From Haliscomenobacter hydrossis DSM 1100 (GTDB lineage Bacteria > Bacteroidota > Bacteroidia > Chitinophagales > Saprospiraceae), in assembly GCF_000212735.1 (NCBI RefSeq), contig NC_015510.1, forward strand, positions 434,001-498,000: a DNA stretch of 64,000 nt, written 5' to 3'. The notes beneath the pieces were generated by a model. That model made no database searches. It saw only the letters and a list, made by a program, of their open reading frames with translations, and had not been told where the DNA came from. Made by a program: the position numbers and the translations under genes. How positions within the stretch are numbered: position 1 is the first letter of the stretch; each line of letters opens with the position of its first letter. Below, piece by piece: positions 43,403-52,221 of this stretch.

Positions 43403-44152
43403 TTACCCCTGGCCAATAACTTCCCCTTTGCGCGCAACCAAACAATACCCCAATGGAAATCGATCCGCGGTTTTTGCCCTTAGTTTTTGATAAACGCGGG
43501 TGCTGGCCAAAGCTTTAGCCAGTCGGAAAAAAGGCCCCGCGAGCCGTTTGTTTCGTCCCAATCCTTTACTCATTAAATCCAGCAAGACATCCGGGTATCC
43601 GCCATATGCTTTTAACTCCAAGACTTCCAACTGATTATCCGCACACATTTTCCGTAGCGCAAATTCGGTATAGCGGTAATAATCATGCGGGGTTTCGTGC
43701 AGCCAGTAAAAAAAAGGCACCATTAACATCAGGTCGCCACCGGGCTTGAGCACCCTGGCGGTTTCGCGCATAAAGGCAAAAGGGTCGGCAATGTGTTCCA
43801 ACACATCAGAACAAAGGATGCTGTCGAAGGTATCATCGGGCAGGGGAAAAGGCTGGTTCAAATCGGCGACGACATCCAAGTGGGGGTTGGCGTGCAGGGA
43901 ATTGGCCCAGTCGATACAAACGTTTTCGCTGATTTTATCTTTGTACATGCCGTAAAAAGGCACCATTCCTGCGCCCAGATCCAGGAGTTTTCCCCGGGCA
44001 TATTGTTGAATGGTTGCTACGTACAGATCAATATACACGGAGATGATGAACCAGGAACCTGGGTATACATGCTGTTGATTGGGAATCCAACGCCCCTGTT
44101 GACGTGTAGAAGTTATAAATTTAGATGCCTGCCAGGCTGCCGTGTTTTGCAT
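43403..44152 (-). CDS. Class I SAM-dependent methyltransferase
   Basis: A 249-residue protein from the ATG giving MQNTAAWQASKFI; the ATG at 44173 overlaps the -7 element and is rejected. Motif I is KLLDLGAGMVPFYGMY (about 55-70), then NVCIDW, FDSILCSDVLEHIADPFAFM and LKPGGDLMLMVPFFYWLHETPHDYYRYT. The HDYYR stretch is common in methyltransferases of surface-glycan and sugar pathways. The C-terminal half is basic. It is divergent from the SprB-repeat protein gene. Confidence 0.85.
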   Translation of the reverse strand: MQNTAAWQASKFITSTRQQGRWIPNQQHVYPGSWFIISVYIDLYVATIQQYARGKLLDLGAGMVPFYGMYKDKISENVCIDWANSLHANPHLDVVADLNQPFPLPDDTFDSILCSDVLEHIADPFAFMRETARVLKPGGDLMLMVPFFYWLHETPHDYYRYTEFALRKMCADNQLEVLELKAYGGYPDVLLDLMSKGLGRNKRLAGPFFRLAKALASTRVYQKLRAKTADRFPLGYCLVARKGEVIGQG

Positions 44153-44170
44153 AGCGTTGTTTAGAGTGCA

Positions 44171-44178
44171 CAAAATTA
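44171..44178 (-). promoter_or_regulatory. Promoter of the 43403 methyltransferase
   Basis: The -7 element TAATTTTG (minus strand) is preceded by TTTTG with an 18-bp spacer, a good Bacteroidota promoter, 18 bp before the ATG. Confidence 0.65.
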
Positions 44179-44287
44179 ACTTATTTGGATGCTGCGCAAA
44201 ATCTATTGTTCAAAAAAACACTTTGTCATCTCGCGTGAGGTATAATGTTAAATCTTGCTTTTTGAGGCATAATATTACGTATGTTGA

Positions 44288-44318
44288 TTGTGCGGTATTG
44301 TCGAAGGCATTAGATTTG
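44288..44318 (+). promoter_or_regulatory. Promoter of the SprB-repeat surface protein
   Basis: TTG at 44288-44290 and TAGATTTG at 44311-44318 with a 20-bp spacer, close to the Bacteroidota -33/-7 consensus, 16 bp before the ATG. Confidence 0.7.
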
Positions 44319-44334
44319 CAGCAAAATAAATTCC

Positions 44335-47300
44335 ATGAAAATTAAGCTGTTAGGATTATTGATCTGCTTAAGTTATACAATTTTTACCAATGCTCAAGTT
44401 TCAGTCTTTAATGCACCCAGTGTCAACATAAGTCCAGCCAAAATTTTTGCCAGTAAAGAAACCCCCGGGGATTTTCGCATTGTATATACTGCACCCAATA
44501 GTTTTGGGGTTTTCACTTTTCGGAATGGAACCATTTTGTCGAATAACACCTTGCACATTGGTTCAACGGCTCAAGAGCTTCCCCTTGGGCTACTGGAAGT
44601 TGCCCCCAATGATTTTCTGATTCACGGTACAAGCTGGGCGCGTACTGGCAATTTTGCCACTTCGGTTTTGAGGCTCAGAAATGAACGATTGCAATGGGCC
44701 AAAGGGTTTTCCATTTGTGATGATTTTACCAACATCGGATTTTTTTCGGGAATTGCCCAGCGAGATTCTTCGATTATTGTATCAGGAAGTTCCCGGAATA
44801 CCGCTTGTGGTTTACCGGATCTTGATTTCAGCGCAGTAAAGCTGAATTTCCAGGGAGCAGTACAGTCTCAGGTATCTTTTATTCCCAGCAACGGCCCTTC
44901 TACCGAGGGCATGTTTTTTTTACAACCACACAACCGCATCTTTTATTACGGCGGATTCAGCACGGTGGCGCCCTGTGGCGGCGGGAATTTACAACGCCCG
45001 GGATTGGGAACATTTGATGCAAACCTGCAAAATCGACGCTGGTGGACTTATGATGGCGTTGGTTTTGAATTGAATGGAGCCATATATCAAGCGCACCCAC
45101 TTCCTTCCAATCCCAATCGCCTGGTTTGTAATGTGCGTTTTTCGCCCGATGCCTGTGCCGATACTCCAGTTGGATTGGGATTGTTTGTGGTGGATTCTTT
45201 GGGAAACCCTGTTTCGGCAGTTCGATTTCGAACAAGTAATGTCAACGACCTGCTCACTAGTCGTTACAGTCAGGTCGTTTTGAATGATGGATCCATCGTA
45301 TTCTTGGGTCGAGTTACGCCAACCAATGGCCCGCCACGTGAATTTCTTTTGAGAACAAGTTCCGCAGGGAATATCCTTTTTTCCAAAACCATTGAACCCT
45401 CCAATCCCGCTGATCGGGTTACTTTCGAAGACCTTGTTGTTGACGGTCAAAAGATCATTCTGGTTGGAAAACTCCAAACCAGTGGCAATGAAAATTTTAT
45501 CGTTCTCCAAACTGACCTCAATGGCGTGTTTCCAAGCGGGAACAATTGCCTCGTTTCCAAAGACCTCAGCTTGACGACACAAAACCTGAGCATTCGTAAA
45601 ACGAATCAAAGTTTGGTGGAAATTCAAAACATGACTTCCTATGATATTCCTTATCGTTTTTCAAAAGAGCGGGTCAGTGATGTAAGTTGTGCCATTTGTC
45701 AGAGTGGTAATTTCCCCATCAGTGCAAAAGTTGAAGGCATTTGTGGCAATACTTGCTCCGGGCGTATCGAACTGCAAGGAAGGGATTCCAGTGCCTATAC
45801 CTATTTGTGGAGCAATGGGCGCAGCAATGCCAGTATTGGCGGATTGTGTGCTGGAAATTATTCGGTAACAATCAGCGCCAACGGAGGCTGTGTTCGGGAC
45901 ACTAGTTTTACAATTGCCAGCTTTACTCCTCCCCAACTCAATTTACCGACTACATTCAGGGGTACACTTGGTGATTCGCTGCGAATCTTGGCGATCATTA
46001 ACTCACCCAATGGTCCCATCACAACATACCGTTGGCAGCCTAAAAACCCTTTAAATGCCAGCACTTGCCTGAGTTGCTCAACCTTGGGCATCCTGGTGCA
46101 AGCCCGAGACTCTATTTTTTTACAAATTGAGGATGTACAAGGGTGTACCGCAGAAGGATTTACCTTGCTCGAAGTATTTACCCCCTTCCGCTTCAACGCA
46201 CGAGCAGATACAACTTGCTTCAACACGTGCCAGGGGGTCATCAATTTGGCAGGCATTACAGACACTACCGGTTTTTCCTTCAATTGGTCAAATGGACAAC
46301 GTACTGCCAATTTAAGTGGGCTTTGTGCTGGCAGGTACACCGTCACCGCAACCGATGCAAATGGCATTACCCGCGATACCAGTATCGTAGTCGGAGCCAC
46401 CACTTCCATTCGACTTTCTCCGGAAACCGTCAATACCTGCATCAACGAATGTAAGGGTATACTGCGCATGAACCCGGTTGGTGGTGAAGGCCGTTTAAAC
46501 TTCTTGTGGAACACCGGGGCAACCACGAGCAGCATCACCGCGCTTTGTGCAGGAAATTACGTCATTACCATTACGGACGCCAAAGGCTGTTTGGTAGAGG
46601 ATACTTTCGCGGTGGGCAGTAGTAGCCTGAATTTTACCCTTCAGCTGGCCGATCTAGATTGTAGCACTCCTCCCTCTGCCAGCATTCGGGTTGATTCCTT
46701 GCTCGGTGGCCAATCGCCATATACTTATGCCATCAATGGGGGCAATTTTGCTGCGCTTAATCGCTTTTCCAATGTCATGGCCGGCCAGCGTTACACCATA
46801 AGTGTGAAAGACGCCAACCAATGTCAATTGAGTAAAGAAATCGCGATCCCTGCCCTTACGCCCATTGTATTGAGTCTTCCCAGCTTAGCTCCCTTGCCCT
46901 TTGGGGATACCGTGCTGGTTGTGCCCGTGATTACGAGCGGAGGTTCGGCTTTGACTTATGCATGGCGAGTCCGCAAGGGAGACAACCTGCTGAGTTGTAC
47001 GGATTGTCCGGCAACTACCTTAACTGGAATTGTCAATGATACGTTGTCCTTGTTCCTACGCGATGAGCAGGGTTGTGAGGCAAGTGCGTTCACTTTGCTA
47101 CAGGTATTCGATAACACCAAAATGTACATTCCCAATGTATTTTCTCCTAACAATGACCAGAAAAACGACATTTTCACGGTCTTTGGAGAGCCAGGTACAG
47201 GGGGTGTTTTACTCATGCGCATTTTTGGGCGTTGGGGCGAATTGGTGTACGAAGGTGCCAATTTTGATTTGAATGATCTGGCTAAAGGTTGGGATGGAAC

Positions 47301-47409
47301 TTTCCGCGGCAAACCAGCCAATCCAGGCGTGTATGTATATGTAATTGAAATCCAGTACCGCAGCGGAGCCCGCGCACTTTTTAAAGGTGATCTCCATTTA
47401 TTGCGTTAG
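44335..47409 (+). CDS. Large secreted surface protein with SprB-like repeats and CHU_C sorting domain
   Basis: A 1024-residue protein with signal peptide (KLLGLLICLSYTIFTNAQ). Residues about 30-440 are a beta-rich region that may form a propeller. Residues about 455-780 hold three SprB-like repeats, each with a cysteine pair and the words YLWSNGRSNASIGGLCAGNY, FNWSNGQ...LSGLCAGRYTV and LWNTGATTSSITALCAGNYVI. Other Ig-like parts follow, and the C-terminal 90 residues are the type B type IX sorting domain (YIPNVFSPNNDQKNDIFTVFG, RWGELVYEG, GWDGTFRG, PGVYVYVIEI). SprB repeats occur in gliding adhesins. It is likely a surface adhesin; the exact ligand is unknown. Confidence 0.87.
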   Translation: MKIKLLGLLICLSYTIFTNAQVSVFNAPSVNISPAKIFASKETPGDFRIVYTAPNSFGVFTFRNGTILSNNTLHIGSTAQELPLGLLEVAPNDFLIHGTSWARTGNFATSVLRLRNERLQWAKGFSICDDFTNIGFFSGIAQRDSSIIVSGSSRNTACGLPDLDFSAVKLNFQGAVQSQVSFIPSNGPSTEGMFFLQPHNRIFYYGGFSTVAPCGGGNLQRPGLGTFDANLQNRRWWTYDGVGFELNGAIYQAHPLPSNPNRLVCNVRFSPDACADTPVGLGLFVVDSLGNPVSAVRFRTSNVNDLLTSRYSQVVLNDGSIVFLGRVTPTNGPPREFLLRTSSAGNILFSKTIEPSNPADRVTFEDLVVDGQKIILVGKLQTSGNENFIVLQTDLNGVFPSGNNCLVSKDLSLTTQNLSIRKTNQSLVEIQNMTSYDIPYRFSKERVSDVSCAICQSGNFPISAKVEGICGNTCSGRIELQGRDSSAYTYLWSNGRSNASIGGLCAGNYSVTISANGGCVRDTSFTIASFTPPQLNLPTTFRGTLGDSLRILAIINSPNGPITTYRWQPKNPLNASTCLSCSTLGILVQARDSIFLQIEDVQGCTAEGFTLLEVFTPFRFNARADTTCFNTCQGVINLAGITDTTGFSFNWSNGQRTANLSGLCAGRYTVTATDANGITRDTSIVVGATTSIRLSPETVNTCINECKGILRMNPVGGEGRLNFLWNTGATTSSITALCAGNYVITITDAKGCLVEDTFAVGSSSLNFTLQLADLDCSTPPSASIRVDSLLGGQSPYTYAINGGNFAALNRFSNVMAGQRYTISVKDANQCQLSKEIAIPALTPIVLSLPSLAPLPFGDTVLVVPVITSGGSALTYAWRVRKGDNLLSCTDCPATTLTGIVNDTLSLFLRDEQGCEASAFTLLQVFDNTKMYIPNVFSPNNDQKNDIFTVFGEPGTGGVLLMRIFGRWGELVYEGANFDLNDLAKGWDGTFRGKPANPGVYVYVIEIQYRSGARALFKGDLHLLR

Positions 47410-47532
47410 ACTTGCGGAGAGGGGTGACTGCTTGGCTCAAAAATGGTCTTTTTTTCCTGCTTTTCGTTTATTTTTTCGTCCGTAGCGCTGCTACGCACTC
47501 AAAAATAAGCCTCAATCAGAAAAAAAATCCCT

Positions 47533-47540
47533 TATTTTTG
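47533..47540 (+). promoter_or_regulatory. -7 promoter element of the glycosyltransferase at 47595
   Basis: TATTTTTG, 54 bp before the ATG at 47595, supports that start over the longer frame from 47412. Confidence 0.4.
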
Positions 47541-47594
47541 ATCTCAAGCGCACCCCTCGCCACAAGTCTGTTAATTTGGGGAGTAAAAACATCC

Positions 47595-48749
47595 ATGGAA
47601 AGAAATGTTGCCATTGTTACGCCCTTGATTCCAACCTATTCGGAAACGTTTCTGAGGGCCCATATTGAACTTTTGCCTTTCAACATGCACCACTTTTATG
47701 CCTTGCCAAAAATGGGTTACCACCCCATTTACGACGGACAGGGCAAACCTTTGTTTTCTGACTTCAAATGGTTCAATTACCTCGAAACCGGCATCGATCG
47801 GTTGTTTGGTGAGACCGGCATCGGGTATTTTTTTCGAAAAAAAGCCATGTCAAAATATTTCCATGAGCACCACATTGATGCACTATTGGTAGAATACGGC
47901 CCAACTGCAACGTACATTTTGGACGTTTGTAAACAAAATAAGGTGCCCTTGATCGTCCATTTTCATGGTCGGGATGCCTACCATTACAAAACCCTTGCCC
48001 GCTTTGGAAAAAAATATCCGGCGCTGTTTGATTATGCGGCCTCGATCATCTCCGTTTCCGCTGATATGAGTAAGCAACTCATTGCATTGGGCGCACCCGC
48101 CGAAAAGCTGGTTTTGAATCCTTGCACGCCGAATACCCATCTATTCAACTATCAGGACATTGGCAATAACCCACCTGTATTTATTACGGTAGGAAGATTT
48201 GCGGCTAAAAAAGGCCCCGAATATGTGATCAAAGCTTTTGGCAGGGTGGTCGAACAAATACCAGAAGCAAAAATGCTCATGGTTGGTGAAGGTGAATTGT
48301 GGGAAACCTGCAAACAGTTGTCCCGAGATTTGGGCTTGAGCGAAAAAATTGAGTTTTTGGGCTCTTGCGCCCCCACCCGAGTTGCGGAATTGCACCACGA
48401 GGCCCGCGTTTTTGTGCAGCATTCGCGTCGTGCTGAAGATGGTGATTCGGAAGGAACACCAGTTTCTGTGCTCGAAGCCATGAAATCGGGCTTACCCGTC
48501 GTCTCTACCCGCCACGCAGGCATCAAGGATGTAGTCCTGGAAGGCGAAACCGGATTTTTGGTGGACGAGGGAGATTGGGAAGGAATGGCTGAGGCCATGA
48601 TTCAATTGGCCAAGGACCCCGCAATGGCCGCAGCTATGGGCAAAAAAGGGAGCACCCGAGCGAATGCCCATTATACCATGGAGCAACACATCCAACGTTT
48701 GGCGGATGCCATTCAAGCCGCCATCGATAACAAACAAGTAAAAGTTTAG
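47595..48749 (+). CDS. Glycosyltransferase family 4-like
   Basis: A 384-residue protein starting MERNVAIVTPLIPTYSETFLRAHIE; 61 more upstream codons are open but resemble no family and precede a -7 element. The GT-B donor domain shows VFITVGRFAAKKGPEYVIKAF, MLMVGEGELWETCKQLS, IEFLGSCAPTRVAEL and SRRAEDGDSEGTPVSVLEAMKSGLPVV with the EX7E pair. The N-terminal region with HFHGRDAYHY binds the acceptor. It resembles colanic-acid-type WcaL/AmsK transferases and would act in surface glycan synthesis. A strong terminator follows at once. Confidence 0.9.
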   Translation: MERNVAIVTPLIPTYSETFLRAHIELLPFNMHHFYALPKMGYHPIYDGQGKPLFSDFKWFNYLETGIDRLFGETGIGYFFRKKAMSKYFHEHHIDALLVEYGPTATYILDVCKQNKVPLIVHFHGRDAYHYKTLARFGKKYPALFDYAASIISVSADMSKQLIALGAPAEKLVLNPCTPNTHLFNYQDIGNNPPVFITVGRFAAKKGPEYVIKAFGRVVEQIPEAKMLMVGEGELWETCKQLSRDLGLSEKIEFLGSCAPTRVAELHHEARVFVQHSRRAEDGDSEGTPVSVLEAMKSGLPVVSTRHAGIKDVVLEGETGFLVDEGDWEGMAEAMIQLAKDPAMAAAMGKKGSTRANAHYTMEQHIQRLADAIQAAIDNKQVKV

Positions 48750-48776
48750 CACCCCACCTCCGGTGGAGTGTTTTTT
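48750..48776 (+). terminator. Rho-independent terminator after the glycosyltransferase
   Basis: CACCCCACC and GGTGGAGTG form a stem with one mismatch around TCC, followed by six T. It begins at the base after the stop codon. Confidence 0.85.
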
Positions 48777-48784
48777 AGAGATTT

Positions 48785-48894
48785 AGCCACAAATGACACA
48801 AAATTTCACAAAAAAAAGGCACAAACTTTGTTCGTGTTGGAAGCACAAACGCAAGTTTGTGCTTTTTTTGTGAAATTTTGTGTCATTTGTGGCT
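48785..48894. repeat. Palindromic repeat K
   Basis: Arms AGCCACAAATGACACAAAAT and ATTTTGTGTCATTTGTGGCT match perfectly and continue with TTTCACAAAAA and TTTTTGTGAAA. It lies between two convergent genes. Confidence 0.9.
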
Positions 48895-48955
48895 GAAAAA
48901 ATGTTGTCGCACTTCGCCGAAGGCGAGGTGCTAAATTATTACAAAAACAATTGGC

Positions 48956-49354
48956 TTAACGAATCAAAGCTACTGACCCGGAATTGACTTTGGGCAACTT
49001 CTTGGTGTCTTCGTTCAATTCATACTGAACCACGTAGATATACGTGGCTGAAGGTGCATTTTGGCCTTTGAAAGAGCCATCCCAACCTTCATCGGTGGAA
49101 GTCGTTTCAAAGACCATGGCCCCAAATCGGTCAAAGACCTTGAGGCTGAATTGTGAAAGGGAACAGGAAGTTCCGGGAACTGCCTTAAATACATCGTTCT
49201 TGCTGTCGCCATTGGGGCTAAAGACATTGGGAACGTAGATTTCACAAGCACAGGTGTTAGTGTTTTCAGTGTGTGGGTAATTGGGAGCTGTGGTTGCTGT
49301 GGTCAAAAAAATTAGCACAAACAAAAAAGAAAAAAAGGTCGTCTTCGTTTTCAT
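48956..49354 (-). CDS. Minimal secreted protein: a lone CHU_C sorting domain
   Basis: A 132-residue protein from the ATG giving MKTKTTFFSFLFVLIF; upstream codons in frame precede the signal peptide and are rejected. After the signal peptide (about 1-26) and a 12-residue linker there is only a type B type IX sorting domain: CEIYVPNVFSPNGDSKNDVF, LKVFDRFGAMVFE, EGWDGSFKGQ, ATYIYVVQYEL. CHU_C domains normally lie at the end of large cargo proteins. A free one might be a remnant of a larger gene, a decoy or a small surface protein; no upstream homologous frame is seen, and the signal peptide suggests it is functional. Confidence 0.8.
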   Translation of the reverse strand: MKTKTTFFSFLFVLIFLTTATTAPNYPHTENTNTCACEIYVPNVFSPNGDSKNDVFKAVPGTSCSLSQFSLKVFDRFGAMVFETTSTDEGWDGSFKGQNAPSATYIYVVQYELNEDTKKLPKVNSGSVALIR

Positions 49355-49613
49355 GGGATGATATAGCATTATTCGCAGTGCAATGATACACCTTATCCAT
49401 AGACATGCAAAAAAAAAGTAAGTGTATTTCATGAATGTGTAGTCTCGCTTAGCGTATGGGAAGGTTTTGCCTGTAAGCGGTAGCTGAAGTTGGAAAGTTT
49501 AGGGATGAACGGTAAAAGCGCATTAAATAAAGTTAGAATTTCTCCGCTTGCATCCGTCCATTTTTTCAAAAAGTTTTTTATCTTACCCCACTCAAAACAA
49601 TTTGCGTTACGCC

Positions 49614-52085
49614 ATGTCCGAGCTTCATCCCACGTCTGATAGCAATACCTACGTCACCGTCATTCTCCCCATGGCAGTACCCAAACCCTATACCTACGCG
49701 GTACCCGAAGAATGGGTGAGCAAGGTACAGGTCGGTGTGCGCGTGGAAGTACAGTTTGGTCCCAAGCGACAATATGCGGCCCTGGTATTGGAGGTGTTGA
49801 ATACCTCGCCCGGACACAAAACCAAAAGTATCCTTTCCGTCATCGACGATACCCCAATCATTTGGGCCGAACAACTGCGCTTTTGGCAATGGGTCGGGCA
49901 GTATTATTGCTGTACCCTGGGTGAGGTGATGCACGCAGCCTTGCCCGCCAACCTCAAACTCGCCAGCGAAACCAGCATCACCCTCAGTCCATTGTTTGAG
50001 GGCGACATCATGGAACTCGAAGACCGGGCCTACCTCATCGCCGAGGCGCTGACCATCCAGCACGAACTCACTCTAGAGCAAGTGCGCGATATTTTGGGCA
50101 TCAAAACCATCTACCCCCTCATCCGCGACCTGCTGGACAAACGTATCATTTACCTCAAGGAAGACCTCAAAGAAAAATTCAAAGCCAAAACCCTCGCCTG
50201 TGTGCGCCTGCGCGAGCCCTACGCGAGTCAACCCGAAACCCTGCAAGATGCCTTCGACAAACTCAGCCGCGCCACCCGTCAGGTGGAAGCCCTGATGGCC
50301 TTTCTGCAATTGGCACGGGGACAGGATTACATCCGTCGGGAAGAGTTGTACAAACTCGCCAAAGTGGATTCCAGCGTCATCCAGGCCATGGAAAAAAAGG
50401 GAATCCTGGAAGTCTACGAACGGGAAGTCAGCCGCATTGGTGGGTACGAAGACGAAATTGTGGAAGCTGACGTGCTCAGCGCCCAGCAAGAACGTGCCAT
50501 TGCAGAAATCCATACCCAGTTTGAAGAAAAAAACGTCATCCTCCTGCAAGGGGTCACCGGAAGTGGGAAAACCCGAGTGTACGTGGAGTTGATCCGTGAG
50601 GCCATGCGTCGTGGAGAACAAGTCTTGTACCTTTTGCCCGAAATTGCCCTGACCACCCAAATCATTGAACGCCTGCAACGCGTTTTTGGCGACCAGGTAG
50701 ACGTGTACCACTCCCGCCTCAACAACAACGAACGGGTGGAAATCTGGAACCGCGCCAAGGAAGGCAAAGCCCTGGTTTTGGGGGCGCGCTCGGCCTTGTT
50801 TTTGCCCTTCCGCAACCTCAAATTGGTCATCATCGATGAGGAGCACGATCCTTCTTTCAAGCAGCAAGACCCCAATCCGCGTTACCACGGGCGGGATGCG
50901 GGCATTTATCTCGCTCAGTTGTTTGGGGCCAAAGTGCTGCTGGGCACGGCCACGCCCTCAGTAGAGTCCTTTTACAATACCCAGGTGGGCAAATACGGAC
51001 TGGTGCGTATGCCCGAGCGTTTTGGCGGACTGGAATTGCCGGAAGTAGAGATCGTCGACCTCAAAAAGGCCCTGCGTGCAGGAAGCATGCAATCCCACTT
51101 TTCGGTGACCCTGCTCAATGAAATGAAAGCGACCCTGGAACGGGGAGAACAGGTGATTTTGTTCCAAAACCGCCGGGGGTATGCGCCCGTTTACAAGTGC
51201 AGTACCTGCAATTGGACCTGCGAGTGCATCCACTGCGACGTGAGCCTGACCTACCACAAAGGGCAAAACAACCTGAAATGCCATTATTGTGGCTACCAAA
51301 CCCAGTTGCCCAAAGCATGCCCGGCTTGCGGGGGCAAACAGTTGATCGTACAAGGTTTTGGTACGGAAAAAGTGGAAGACGAACTAAAAATATTTCTGCC
51401 CGATGCCAAAATTGGGCGCATGGACCTGGATACCGTGCGCAGCAAAAATGCCCATACCAAAATCATCAACGATTTTGAAGAAGGCCGCATCAACGTGCTG
51501 GTGGGTACCCAAATGGTCACCAAAGGACTGGATTTTGAAAAAGTGGGTCTCGTGGGGGTACTGAGCGCCGATCAATTGTTGCAGTTTCCCGATTTTCGCG
51601 CCGGAGAACGGGCTTTTCAACTGATGCTGCAGGTGGCAGGCCGGGCCGGGCGCAAACACAAGCGGGGCAAGGTGATCATTCAGTCGCACAATGTGGCCAA
51701 CCCGGTCATCAAAGAGGTGCTCGACGGCGACTTCAAGGCCTTTTACAGCCGTGAAATCATGGAGCGGCAGGAGTTTTTTTACCCGCCTTTTTACCGCCTC
51801 ATTCGCATCACTTTGAAGCACAAAAAGCCGGAGGTGGTCAATGCCGCCGCCCAAAAATACGGCAATTTTTTGCGGGCAAAACTGGGTGATCGCCTGCGTG
51901 GCCCGGCGGTGCCTTACGTGGGTCGGGTGCGCTCCTATTTTCTGATTGATTTTCTGATTAAATTGGAGCGCAATCCGCAGTTGATTGCCAACACCAAGGA
52001 TTTGATCGCCGCCGCTGATCATTTTTTGTTGCAGGAAGAGGGGTATTCGAGTGTGAAGATTGCGGTGGATGTGGATCCTTTTTAG
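49614..52085 (+). CDS. priA: Primosomal replication protein N' (PriA helicase)
   Basis: An 823-residue protein beginning MSELHPTSDSNTYVTV; 22 upstream codons are open but the ATG at 49614 fits family length better. The N-terminal 3'-DNA-binding domain (residues about 14-110) has VILPMAVPKPYTYAVPEEW. The helicase core has Walker A GVTGSGKTRVY and DEEH in VIIDEEHDPSFKQQ; the cysteine pairs CSTCNWTCECIHCD and CHYCGY...CPACGG bind two zinc ions; RAGRKHKRG is motif VI. PriA restarts stalled replication forks by loading the replicative helicase. The gene stands alone and ends at a family M palindrome. Confidence 0.96.
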   Translation: MSELHPTSDSNTYVTVILPMAVPKPYTYAVPEEWVSKVQVGVRVEVQFGPKRQYAALVLEVLNTSPGHKTKSILSVIDDTPIIWAEQLRFWQWVGQYYCCTLGEVMHAALPANLKLASETSITLSPLFEGDIMELEDRAYLIAEALTIQHELTLEQVRDILGIKTIYPLIRDLLDKRIIYLKEDLKEKFKAKTLACVRLREPYASQPETLQDAFDKLSRATRQVEALMAFLQLARGQDYIRREELYKLAKVDSSVIQAMEKKGILEVYEREVSRIGGYEDEIVEADVLSAQQERAIAEIHTQFEEKNVILLQGVTGSGKTRVYVELIREAMRRGEQVLYLLPEIALTTQIIERLQRVFGDQVDVYHSRLNNNERVEIWNRAKEGKALVLGARSALFLPFRNLKLVIIDEEHDPSFKQQDPNPRYHGRDAGIYLAQLFGAKVLLGTATPSVESFYNTQVGKYGLVRMPERFGGLELPEVEIVDLKKALRAGSMQSHFSVTLLNEMKATLERGEQVILFQNRRGYAPVYKCSTCNWTCECIHCDVSLTYHKGQNNLKCHYCGYQTQLPKACPACGGKQLIVQGFGTEKVEDELKIFLPDAKIGRMDLDTVRSKNAHTKIINDFEEGRINVLVGTQMVTKGLDFEKVGLVGVLSADQLLQFPDFRAGERAFQLMLQVAGRAGRKHKRGKVIIQSHNVANPVIKEVLDGDFKAFYSREIMERQEFFYPPFYRLIRITLKHKKPEVVNAAAQKYGNFLRAKLGDRLRGPAVPYVGRVRSYFLIDFLIKLERNPQLIANTKDLIAAADHFLLQEEGYSSVKIAVDVDPF

Positions 52086-52213
52086 GGTTCGGGGGTTCGA
52101 CGTTCGGGGGTTCAATCGGTCGCCGAGCGGAGCCGAGGTGCCCGATTGAACCCTCGAACCACGAACCCTCGAACCACGAACCCCCGAACCCCCGAACGTC
52201 GAACTCCCAAACC
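52084..52213. repeat. GGTTCGGGG palindromic repeat (family M), copy 6
   Basis: It begins within the priA stop codon and ends eight bases before the next ATG; the centre has GCCGAGCGGAGCCGAGGTG. It is the whole spacer. Confidence 0.9.
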
Positions 52214-52221
52214 TACACATC

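Noticed and set aside
47412-47594. Longer start for the glycosyltransferase at 47595
   Set aside because: The 61 extra codons do not resemble the family and a TAnnTTTG element at 47533 lies downstream of that start.
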